DNA of 64,000 bases. Origin: Ceratopteris richardii. Its lineage: Eukaryota > Streptophyta > Polypodiopsida > Polypodiales > Pteridaceae. This document shows positions 11,011-20,044 of the stretch, one piece after another. The DNA is taken from assembly GCA_020310875.1 (NCBI GenBank), contig CM035406.1:225124942-225188941 (forward strand), written 5' to 3'. Positions within the stretch are counted from its first letter, which is position 1. Every line of letters begins with the position of its first letter. The translations under genes were made by a program, and so were the position numbers. The notes under the pieces were generated by a model. The model made no database searches, had not been told where the DNA came from, and saw only the letters and a program-made list of their open reading frames with translations.

Positions 11011-11226
11011 GTCCGTCGCGCCACAGCAGTCTACGTCGACACGGAGTTCTCCACCTTGCTCTTCGATGCTCCGTCGTCACTCCAGTGCAGCTTCCGTCGT
11101 CACTCCATTGCAGCTTCCGTCGTCACTCCATTGCAGCTTCCGTCGCGCTACAGCAGTCCACAGAGTTCTCCACCTTGCTCTTCGAGGCTCCGTCGTCACT
11201 CCATTGCAGCTTCCGTCGTCACACCA
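11011..11226. repeat. 23-bp tandem repeats at the LINE-1 5' end
   Basis: CTTCCGTCGTCACTCCATTG plus CAG (23 bp) is present at 11068-11090 (variant start), 11091-11113, 11114-11136, 11187-11209 and, partly, 11210-11226. A larger block including CACAGCAGTC and GAGTTCTCCACCTTGCTCTT occurs twice (about 11011-11070 and 11139-11190), so the array has a nested structure. Confidence 0.9.
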
Positions 11227-11353
11227 TCAACTTTCTGCTTTTTCACTATGATCGGTCGACGCCCTCCTGCCTGCCGCATAGGCTGTCGCTGCTCATGCTC
11301 TCTGCTTGTCTTCACATAAAAGGGTCCGAAGAAGGAAGGCCTTCGAGGAATCC

Positions 11354-11367
11354 AGGATAGTTTCTTT
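11354..11367. repeat. Target site duplication of LINE-1, right
   Basis: AGGATAGTTTCTTT, identical to 4861-4874. It sets the 5' end of the LINE at 11353. Confidence 0.88.
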
Positions 11368-11510
11368 GTTGAAGGAACATTAATTACATTAAAAGGAGTG
11401 GAGGAATGTTACAAACGTGCAGACGAGGATCCCATCAAAGTAGAGAAGCTCTACGAGACATGACTGCGTATTGTGACAATCATATAAATCTAACACTTTA
11501 GAATACAGTA
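11368..11510. other. Genomic sequence between LINE-1 and LINE-2
   Basis: Short anonymous stretch that forms the right flank of LINE-1. No feature recognised. Confidence 0.6.
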
Positions 11511-11585
11511 TCGCTCTGTTGAACGGATCATAAATAACGGTGCATGTAGGGTGCTCTAAGCAAATGCAGATAAATTGCATTTACC
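11511..11585. repeat. Direct repeat flanking LINE-2, left copy
   Basis: A 75-bp segment from TCGCTCTG to AAATTGCATTTACCT. It recurs at 15187-15281 just beyond the 5' end of LINE-2, where it is longer by a 19-20 base block (near AACTCCAATTCCCGGTGTC). A second short TCGCTCTG lies at 11595-11602, right against the LINE tail. Confidence 0.85.
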
Positions 11586-11605
11586 TATACGATGTCGCTC
11601 TGTTT

Positions 11606-11673
11606 TCTTTTTAATAAAAGGAAGTTCAGCGTTAGCCTATTCTTTAATAAAAGGAAGTTCAGCGTTAGCCTAT
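11606..11673. repeat. 34-bp tandem duplication at the LINE-2 3' end
   Basis: Two units (11606-11640 and 11641-11673) of TCTTTAATAAAAGGAAGTTC followed by AGCGTTAGCCTAT. LINE-1 and LINE-3 have one copy of the corresponding 3' UTR block (AAAGGAAGTTC), so the extra copy is specific to this insertion. Confidence 0.88.
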
Positions 11674-11775
11674 TCTTCGGACTTTAATTAAAATAAAGAA
11701 GAAAGGTTAAAAATGAATGGGACTAGTGCGCATGATACCCCCAAATCCCACAATACAAGGGAGGAGTATGGCAAG

Positions 11776-14700
11776 CTAGAGGGCATTACAAATGAGGCGG
11801 ATAAATCTATCATTACCCTCATGTGGGACCCATTTGGGTTTCAGCTTGTTGTTTTCCAAGAGATAAATATAGTGATGTCTAAACGGTGGAGATCTCTTGT
11901 CTCGAGAGATCCTTTTACCTAGAAGAAACAATGATTTCTCGATCGACCATTCCTTAGGAGTTTGGCCAAAATTGATAGCACATCGCTCCCTCCAAATCTT
12001 CCAAAGGGTCTCACTCCTGATGGCATTCCACAACCTCGATGAAGAGCAAACCGCCTCACCCAACAACAGTTGTTGCCAATTTATTTGGTGCATGAGTCTC
12101 AAAACCTGTGCCACATGATGCGAGACAACCTGGGACTTGGGGCAATCGAAGAACAGGTGAGCTAAATCTTTGATGCATCGATGGCAACATTTGCACCATG
12201 GCGGGACACCGTAGATTTTATTAGCCCTTACATTGGACCAGATTCCCTTATGCAAGATCTGCCACATGAGAACCGACTGTTTGATCTCAATTAGGGGGTG
12301 CCAAATAGACATGAACTTTAGTTCCCATGGAAGTTTGGTCGAAGAAAGGCTTCACCTCTTGTTAAGGGTGTGGTGAACATCTACGTTTTCGTTCTCTTTA
12401 AATTGGGGATTGTGGATATTTTCTTACCATTGCTCCATTTGAGGCCCTCTAGGCAAGGAAGATCCTGTCCAGAGAGAAGGCGGGTAGTTGAGTGGTCCCA
12501 CGCCAAACATCTGCCTTGAAGAAGAGTCCATTCCTTGAGGGTAGCTCTAAGTCTTGGGTGTAAGTCTTCGAACCTAATCCACTGGTTGGTCTCTTGTTTC
12601 CAAAGTTGTTTCCTTTGTTTGAACCCCTTGTTCCATAACCGTTTTGTAGTTTGGAGGTTCCAAGGCTCCACTCCTCTAATGCCGCTGATCGGGAACCAGA
12701 TAGAGTCATTTTGACTTATCCCAGCTGCCCACTTCCACACATCACTGATTCTGATGTATTGTTTGGCCTTGTTCCAAATCTTCCATAAAGAACACAAGAG
12801 GCTAGAGCCTTTAGGGGACACCTGGAGGGGGGAGAACAAAAGCGTGAGAATCCCTATGTCCTTCCAGCCAACAAAGGTAAGGTCTTTCAATTTAGACCAA
12901 GAGGACTCACTATTGCTCAAAGCGTTGATAAGCCACTTAACCGCCAGCTTGTCAACCAACCCAACAATATCCAAAATACCCAAGCCCCCTGGGTCTTTCG
13001 AGCTAATGCAAGTTTCCCAATTGATTTTGGGAATCCCCCTCCTATTCAGGTCCCCAGTCCAAAGGAAGTTTCCGCACATTCTTTCCACTTTGGACAGCTC
13101 TTTCTCCTTTGGTCTCCAACACAAGAAAAAGTAAATAGTCGTGAAAGCATAAATGTGTTAACAACCATAGCACGCCCTGCCAAGTTGACTTGCATACCTT
13201 TCCAATGGTTTAGTTTGCTATCCAGCTTGGCCAGCACCGAGTTTCATCGTTGGTCCATTGTGATGTCGAATCCATCAGGATGCCGAGGAGAGGGAAGACT
13301 TGACCTCTAGGGATAACTTGACACCCCTGATCTAATAGCAATTGGGGTGGGGAGTCCACTGATTGCTCTGAAAGTGGTTTTAGCATGGTTAATTTTTGAA
13401 CCTCATGCCACACAAAAGGTGTCAAGGCAACTCTAAAACACCTCAATGATGTTCATATCGTTATGCACAACGGCATTCATATCATCGGCAAAGAGTCTAG
13501 CAATCATTTGGCCCTGATTTAGAGGCAGGGAAAGACCCATGACATTGCCAGAGTCCATGTGATGCTTTAAAAGGCGACTGAGCCAATTCGAGACGATCGC
13601 GAAGAGTAGACGAGCCAGAGGGCAGCCTTGTCTGATAGATCTTTTTAAACGTATGGGCTCAGAGAGCTAACCATTGATATTTATTTTAGTTGGAGCGTTT
13701 CCGAGAAGAGTGGAAACCATTTTCGTGAACTTTTGGTTGCATCCAACGTCTTTTAGTGATTGGAGAATGAAGTCCCATTCCAATCTATCATATGCTTTCT
13801 CGAAGTCGATCTTAATGAATACCAAATCTTGAGCCGACTCCTCAGCAAACGTGAGGCCTTCCCAAATGTCGACAATTGCTTCAAGAATAGATCTACCTTT
13901 GACAAAACATTTCTGGTCCTCACAAAGCCACGACTTTAAATGACAAGAGATTTTGTTGGCGATAATTTTGGCAATTATCTTGTGTCCAATTTGGAGCCTG
14001 GTAATCGACCGCCAGTTTTTAGTTTTGGTCTTATCTCCCCTTTCGTGAATTAATTTGATCACGCCATTATTCAGACACTCAGGAAGGGCACCAAAGGAGA
14101 GAGCCACACCAAACGTAGTGGGGTGGTCACCACATGCTTGAAAGACTTGAAAAACTCATTGGTGAGGCCATCACGACCTCGACATTTTCCATTGGGAAGA
14201 GCATCAATTACCTCGATAATTTCGTTCTCGAAAATGTTAGCTTCCAGAAGAGAATTCATGTTCTGAGGATTCTAGAATGAGCTACCCTTGAGATGGTAGC
14301 CATGCAATCACGCCTGTGCGGGGAAAGAGGAGTCGAGACCCCGAGGAGGTGGGTAAAGTGCTCGATGATGATAGATCTATTCTCAACTTCTGAGCTACAT
14401 TCGATCCCATTGTTATCGACCAAGAAGGGGATGGATTCCTTGGCTTGTTTCTTTTTGAGGATGTTACACATCTCTTTCAATGGTTTGTCGGCCTTTCCCG
14501 CCCACGAGTCTTTGAAGATTATTTGAAGATTTTTCCTTTGAACCTCCTCCTCGAGTCTTAGTCTTGCCCTGATTTTCAGAAGCCCTTGCTGGCATTGCAA
14601 GTTACCTTTGTTCACTTCTTCTTCAAGTCGTGAGAGTCTCCGGTATACCATTTCTCTTCTTTTTTTTTCCGGATATCTCTTATGGCCTTATGAGTCCTGA

Positions 14701-15160
14701 TCAGAATTTGTCGATTCCTTTCCACCACTTTTCTCCAGCACTTAGCTAGTTGATTACCGAAGGCAAAGGCCTCGCCCAAACTACGGAAATCTCTTGGTGG
14801 ATAGAGGGGAGGGAAAATGACGTTTGACAAGCGTGAAACCAAGGAGCTTTCCGGAGCGTGGGAATCGGTTTGAAAGACAGAGTAATCGGGTAGTGGTCCG
14901 AGATAGTCCGGTCCATGTGTTGGGAGATCGAAGGAATACCCCACTGGAGGATGGTGTTTTGGTCGATGTAACATCTATCAAGTCTTGCTTTCCTCGGAGA
15001 GTCCCCCAGTTGGAGGTTAGACCAAGAGAACCCCTTCATATCTTTCACTTCGACCAAGTCGAGATGGAGCTTGATTTTATCCCATATCTCTTCTTCTGAC
15101 CGTCAATAATTCTCCCCTTGTTATTCCAGCATGCCTTGGAAGAGCCCCCTCAGGAGTAGG
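11776..15160 (-). pseudogene. LINE-2 ORF2 remnant: endonuclease end, RT, zf-RVT
   Basis: A broken ORF2. Open pieces, in element order: 15057-14746 (endonuclease C terminus with DRCYID and SDHYPI), 14651-14256 (linker), 14259-14071 and 14107-13667 (RT start, with GRDGLTNEFFK and IDFEKAYDRLEWD), then the RT core with FADDMN near 13480 in a disrupted stretch, 13237-13046, 13124-12381 and 12312-11776 (zf-RVT, WCKCCHRC...H...C). Several frameshifts separate them. The order is identical to LINE-1 ORF2. It ends in a conserved IRLICNAL-type tail. No product can be made. Confidence 0.88.
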
Positions 15161-15186
15161 ATCCTGAGTCAAGAACTTGGGAGGCA

Positions 15187-15281
15187 TCGCTCTGGTGAAC
15201 GGATCAACTCCAATTCCCGGTGTCATAAATAACGGTGCATTTAGGGTGCTCTAACCAAAGCCAGATAAATTGCATTTACCT
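15187..15281. repeat. Direct repeat flanking LINE-2, right copy
   Basis: The 95-bp counterpart of 11511-11585, beginning TCGCTCTGGTGAACGGATC. It starts exactly where LINE-2 homology ends, and carries 19-20 extra bases absent from the left copy. Confidence 0.85.
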
Positions 15282-15849
15282 TTGGAGGATAAAACTCTTA
15301 TACTTGAAAGGAAATCATATGAAATAAAATTTGTATTTGCATCAACTTGATGTAGTAAAATAATAGTAAAATCGAGGTGCATGAAAGAGAAAGAGATCAA
15401 TTTAGTTTGGCCATCATCAACTAAGTTGATATTCCAGATAGTTTTGTTTATCATATTAAGTTCTCCGTTGCTTAACGCTTAAAGACGCGTAAGCGAATGT
15501 ATTTCTTAGATTAAGAATATCATCTGTCAGACTTTAAAACATGCATTGAGCATTACATTTGCTCAAATAGTTTTAAACCAACTGTCAAATAATTTCTCCT
15601 GAACGGAAAAGAGAAGAAAAATAGATGAAAGCACAGCTTACGAAACAGTCGATCATTCTATGTGTGTAGGAGGAGTGGAAGGTGGCGATTGCAGGCACTA
15701 TCAGAGGATCATTTTCAAAATCATTAAAATCGAAACTTCCTCAGACCTGCAAGCAGGGTATGCTCCAATTCCCCGTCGCTAATTCGGCTGCCATCATACT
15801 TTTTAGCCGCTTTCGTTACAACATTATTAGAACACTCCAGCGACAACGT
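15282..15849. other. Anonymous sequence between LINE-2 and LINE-3
   Basis: AT-rich sequence. A 66-codon open stretch on plus (15682-15882, GTG start) has no recognised motif and runs into LINE-3. Nothing else supportable. Confidence 0.55.
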
Positions 15850-15869
15850 AATGATGTGCATCATAAGAC
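15850..15869. repeat. Target site duplication of LINE-3, left
   Basis: AATGATGTGCATCATAAGAC, repeated with one mismatch at 18373-18392. The core ATGATGTGCATCAT is a perfect short dyad (ATGATG/CATCAT around TG). Confidence 0.92.
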
Positions 15870-18372
15870 TCCATCCCGATGATGCTCTCTCCTTCGGTGC
15901 CCTCCCTAACTGTCTTAATAATGGCGTCATCAAGCTAATCCACAAAAGGGGAGACAAGAACAAAATTGAAAACTGGCGTCCAATTACCATGCTTCAAACA
16001 TGATACAAGATAATTGCAAAAGTTATCGCCAACAGAATCTCTTGTCACTTAAAGTCATGGCTGTCTGAGGACCAGAAAGGTTTTATCAAGGGTAGATCTA
16101 TACTTGAAGCAATTGTCGATATTTGGGAAGGTCTTGCTTTTGCTGAGGAGTCAACTCAGGATCAGGTATTCATTAAGATCGATTTCGACAAAGCGTATGA
16201 TAGATTGGAGTGGGACTTTATTCTTCAATCATTGAAAGACCTTGGGTGCAGCCAAAAGTTCACGAAGATGGTTTCCACTCTTCTTGGAAACGCTTCAACT
16301 AGAATAAATATCAACGGTAAGCTCTCTCAGCCCATTCGTTTAAAAAGATCAATTAGGCAAGGCTGCCCTCTGGCTCCTTTACTCTTCGCGATCGCCTCGA
16401 ATGGGCTCAGTCGCCTATTAAAGCATGTCATGGACGCTGGCAATCTCAAGGGTCTTTCCCTACCTCTAAACCACGGCCAAATGATTGCGAGACTTTTTGC
16501 TGATGACATGAATGCCTTTGTGCATAACGATATAAATAGCATTGAGGTGTTTTGGTGGTGCCTCGACACCTTTTGTGTGGTGTCGGGTTCAAAAATCAAC
16601 CATGCTAAAATGGCTTTTAGAGCAATCAGCGGACCTACTCCCTAATTTTTGGTGGATCAGGGATGTCAAGTTATCCCTAGTAGTCAAGTCTTCCGTCTCC
16701 TTGGCATTCCGATGGGATTTGACATCTCAATGGACCAACGCTGGAACTGGGTGCTATTCAAGCTGGATAGCAAGCTGAATCATTGGAAAGGTATGCAAGT
16801 TAATTTGGCAGGGCGTGCTATGGTTGTTAACACATTTATGTTGTCTACAATTATTTACTATATCTCGTGTTGGAGACCTAAGGACAAAGACTTGGCCAAA
16901 GTGGAAAGAATGTGCAGAAAGTTCCTTTGGACTGGGGACCCCAATAGGAGGGGGATTCCCAAAATCAAATGGGAAACTTGCATTAGCCCTAAAGACTCAG
17001 GGGGTTTGGGAATTTTAGATATCCTTGGGTTGGCTGACAAGCTGGCGGCGAAGTGGCTTATCAAGGCCTAGAGCAATAGGGAGTCCTCTTGGGCTAAATT
17101 GATCTTCAGAAACACGGAAGACCTTACCTTAATTGGCCTTCTCGGTTGGAAGGACATTGGGATTCTCACGCTTTTGTTCTCCCCCTACCCGGTGTCCCCT
17201 AAAGGATCTAGCCTCGTGTGTTCTTTATGGAAGAATTGGACCAAGGCCAAATAGTTCATCAGAATCAGTGATGACTGGAAGTGGGCGGCTGGGATAAGAC
17301 AAAATGACTCTATGTCGTTCCCGATCTATGGAATTAGGGGGGTGGAGTCTTGGAACCTCCAAACTGCAAAGCGATTATGGAACAAGGGGTTCAAACAGTG
17401 GAAACAACTCTGGAAACAAGAGACCAGCCAGTGGATTAGGTTCAAAGAATTGGATCCGAGACTTAGAATTACCCTTGAGGAATGGACTCTTCTTCAAAGC
17501 AGGTGTTTAGCATGGGACCGCTCAACTACCCGCCTTCTCTACGATCAGGATCTTCCTTGCCTGGAGGGCCTCAAATGGAGCAATGGTAAGAAACTATCCA
17601 AAACTCCCAACTTCAAAGAGAACTTAGATGTTCTCCATACTCTTAACAAGAGATGGTGCCTTTCTTGGACCAAACTACGGTGGGAACTAAAATTCCTGTC
17701 TATTTGGCACCCCCTAATTGAGGTCAAAAAGTCCATTCTCATATGGCAGATCTTGCATAAAGGTATTTGGTCCAATGCAAGGGCTAACAAAATCTGTGGT
17801 GTGCCGTCATGGTGCAAGCGCTATCATCGATGCATCGAAGATTTAGTTCACTTGCTCTTTGACTGCCCCAAGTCTCGTGTTATCTAGTGACACGTGACCC
17901 GAGTATTGAGACTCTCGAACCAAATCAATTGGCAACAGGTGATGTTGGGTGAGGTTGTCGGATGCTCATCGAGGCTATGGAATGCCATCAGGGGTGAGAC
18001 TCTCTGGAAGATTTGGAGGGAGCAATGTGCTGTCAATTTTGGCCAAACTCCTAAGGAATGTTCCATCGAGAAATCCTTGTTTCTTCTAGGTAAAAGAATC
18101 TCCCGAGATAAGAGATCTCCGCCGTTTAGACATCATTGTATTTATCTCCTCGAAAACAGCAAGTTGAAACCCAAATGGGTCCCACATGAGGGTGATGATG
18201 AATTTATCCGCCTCATTTGTAATGCCCTCTAGGCTACCATATTCCTCCCCTGCATTGTGGGATTTGGGGGGCCCATGGGCACTAGTCCCATCCACTTGTA
18301 ACCTTTCTTCTTTATTTTAATTAAAGTCCAGGAGATTAGGTTAAGGCGGAACTTCCTTTTATTAAAAAAAAA
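15870..18372 (+). mobile_element. LINE-3: 5'-truncated L1-type element
   Basis: A plus-strand LINE of 2.5 kb, starting within RT and ending in a run of 11 A (18364-18374) that merges with the right target duplication. The insertion is well defined by the 19/20-bp duplication on both sides. It belongs to the LINE-2 family but points the opposite way. Confidence 0.94.
15872..18232 (+). pseudogene. LINE-3 ORF2 remnant: RT and zf-RVT, nonsense-only decay
   Basis: One continuous frame of 787 codons from the truncation point to the natural stop at 18230-18232. It holds the RT from the LSFGALPNCLNNGVIKLIHK block through KGFIKGRS, IDFDKAYDRLEWD and FADDMN (near 16497-16514), a long connection region and the zf-RVT. 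In-frame stops lie at 16001 (TGA), 16643 (TAA), 17069 (TAG), 17252 (TAG), 17885 (TAG) and 17888 (TGA). I found no frameshift. The second zinc-knuckle cysteine is replaced (WCKRYHRC where LINE-1 has WCKRCHRA). Without ORF1, endonuclease or a promoter, this is a dead-on-arrival copy. Confidence 0.92.
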
Positions 18373-18392
18373 AATGATGTGCATCATAAAAC
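18373..18392. repeat. Target site duplication of LINE-3, right
   Basis: AATGATGTGCATCATAAAAC, matching 15850-15869 at 19 of 20 positions, directly after the poly(A). Confidence 0.92.
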
Positions 18393-18875
18393 ATCGAGGC
18401 CCAATACCGTACTAATGTTCTTCTTTTATAGCTTTAGCATCCTCCAATAAAAACCGACTGACACCTCCAGCGACAATGCTGCATATGCCCAACGGATTAA
18501 ACGTCGACCAAAATACCCTCTAGCGCTTTAGTTTGACAAAGCTTCATAAAAAAGCTTATTCTTTCTTTTCAGCCATTCGTGGGATTTCAACCCAAACCTC
18601 TTTGGTATGAAAGCTTCAGGTTATCTGCCAAAGGATAGGGATTGGTATGTGTGGAATAAGTGTATCAAAGTAATACTCATCCAGGAGTAGGTCACGAATA
18701 TATCTGCCCCTTGTTGTTTCTCCATTTGATCCAGGTGAGACCTTCTCATCATCCTTGCTGTATTGTTCATATCGACCCTACAATGTCTTTGAATCACCAA
18801 CATAACGCAAAAAAAAACAGAAACCCAATCGCTTAAATGTAGGGAGAGTCTCCATGAGTAAGCAAGTCTAATCCT
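18393..18875. other. Anonymous sequence left of the chromovirus array
   Basis: No gene or repeat recognised. The last five bases (ATCCT, 18871-18875) are where a 5-bp target duplication of the array's first insertion would lie; the matching right side is not in the window. Confidence 0.55.
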
Positions 18876-20016
18876 TGTAGCGTTTCCTCAATCACAATCT
18901 TTCGATTACTCAGAAATAACAGTGGAGAGAAGAACGCAGAGATTGCACAAGGTAAAAGAGAACCTGATGCGGAAGAGTAGAACAAATATGATGCAGAGAA
19001 GGAAGAATTTTCATATTATAGACGTGAATCAATGGTTACAGTAGCTTTGGACAATAGCTTCTTAACGAAGCCTCTACCTCCCGACCACCCCCAAGCTATC
19101 ACAATCGCATTCTCACTCGCACTCTCAATCACACTCTCACTCTCACTCTCACTCTCAATCACACTGTCAATCACAAGGTAATTCTCAGATTTCTATGTGT
19201 CCTCCGTGTTGATGCGCAGGCCTTCTTATCTTTTTTTTCCGTTTGATCGCAGCCCTGCTCCCCAATGAAGTGTGCGATCCACCAAATTTAGAAAAAGTTG
19301 AGTTTCTCCAAAACTTTCGCAAAAAGCCATGCGATAGTAGTGTACTTCCTTTCTTTACCATACCTGTCAAAAATAGCAGAAAAACACCAAGAAGACATAT
19401 CCGAAAACATACATAATTAGACATGGTGACACGTGAGCATGAGAATCACGGATTCGAATAGAATTAGACAAGCCCTCATTTTTTTTTTTTAGTCTTGGAA
19501 AAAACGGCACTTTTCAAAGCCTTGTAACTCAAAAACAATGAGGAATTAGGTTAAGCTTGTGAGTGACACTTTTATTCAATTTTTCGATCTGCACAATAGT
19601 GTTAGAGACGTCCACGAGCCAAATCCACCTCCAAATGCCACTTTTGAGCCCTGTATGGTTTAAAATTCTAGAGAGAGTAAACTCAAGGCATTTTCTTACA
19701 ATGAACTAAACGTAGGACCCTGAACGAGGTACTTAGAACATGATTTACAAAAATCTCACACAGGCACTTTTATTCTCTTCTACTTGCTCTACCTTTCCCT
19801 CATACAGAGTTTTCCTTAATTCTTTCATCTTCACCTTCAAAATCCCACTGGAAAACATGATGCAATTAAGGTCTAGAGAGAGAATATGAAACTTGTCAAC
19901 CCAAAATTTTTCTTACATGCATAAAATGACCTAATTATTCGTTCTAAGCATTATCCCTACAATGAAATTCAGAAAGTTCAAAATGAATTATTGCACTAGA
20001 AAAGAGGCCTATTACA
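18876..20016 (-). repeat. Element A LTR1 (3' LTR of INT1)
   Basis: 1,141 bp, TGTAGCG...ATTACA on plus. It contains the CTCACTCTC-rich hexamer tract at about 19105-19180. Unlike LTR2, 4, 5 and 6 it has a single copy of a 16-17 bp block near its left end (ATCACAATCT followed directly by TTCGATTACTC). An 80-codon open frame (19424-19185, minus) is shared with the other full LTRs. Confidence 0.92.
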
Positions 20017-20032
20017 ATTCTTCCCCCCTTTA
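20017..20032 (-). promoter_or_regulatory. Polypurine tract of INT1
   Basis: In element sense AAAGGGGGGAAGAAT lies immediately before the LTR start TGTAAT. This is the expected plus-strand primer site. Equivalent tracts adjoin LTR2 (25653), LTR5 (37516) and LTR6 (59495); those by LTR3 (29961) and LTR7 (61834) have substitutions in the G-run. Confidence 0.88.
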
Positions 20033-20044
20033 AGAACTCTGTCC

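Larger units (their letters stand above)
4875..11353 (-). mobile_element. LINE-1: full-length L1-type retrotransposon
   Basis: A non-LTR retrotransposon of about 6.5 kb, read right to left: 5' UTR (11353-10239), ORF1 (10238-8850), ORF2 (8853-5029), 3' UTR (5028-4900) and poly(A) (about 4899-4868, seen as T on the plus strand). A 14-bp target duplication brackets it. The domain set (DUF4283-like region plus CCHC in ORF1; AP endonuclease, RT and zf-RVT in ORF2) is that of plant L1 elements. ORF1 is intact and ORF2 is open apart from two nonsense codons, so the insertion is fairly young. LINE-2 and LINE-3 to the right belong to a related but distinct family. Confidence 0.93.
10239..11353 (-). 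promoter_or_regulatory. LINE-1 5' UTR / internal promoter region
   Basis: The 1.1 kb between the right target duplication and the ORF1 ATG. Read in element direction it contains, in order, a 23-bp tandem array (about 11226-11068), a GC-rich array of short hairpin motifs (10983-10741), and a purine-rich tract just before ORF1 (about 10605-10441). L1-type elements carry an internal promoter in the 5' UTR; assigning promoter activity to these repeats is an inference. The region is much richer in G+C than the neighbouring DNA. Confidence 0.7.
11603..15186 (-). mobile_element. LINE-2: 5'-truncated L1-type element
   Basis: A minus-strand LINE of about 3.6 kb with its 3' end at the left. It begins inside the endonuclease domain, lacking ORF1 and the endonuclease N terminus, and ends with a short A-rich tail (T-run on plus at 11603-11612). 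Its coding sequence is close to LINE-3 (about 85% at the protein level in the C-terminal part, by eye) and clearly more distant from LINE-1. The direct repeat 11511-11585 / 15187-15281 flanks it. Confidence 0.88.

Noticed and set aside
15682..15882. 66-codon plus-strand frame before LINE-3, looking a little like a targeting peptide
   Set aside because: GTG start, no known motif, and its end lies inside the inserted LINE; no support for an exon.
15830..18480. Similar 17-mers CACTCCAGCGACAACG and CACCTCCAGCGACAATG on both sides of LINE-3
   Set aside because: They lie outside the clear target duplication and are at different distances from it; could be chance.
18560..18605. GGGATTTCAACCC, similar to a tRNA B box in reverse
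   Set aside because: One mismatch to the core and no A box or cloverleaf; no case for a tRNA or SINE.
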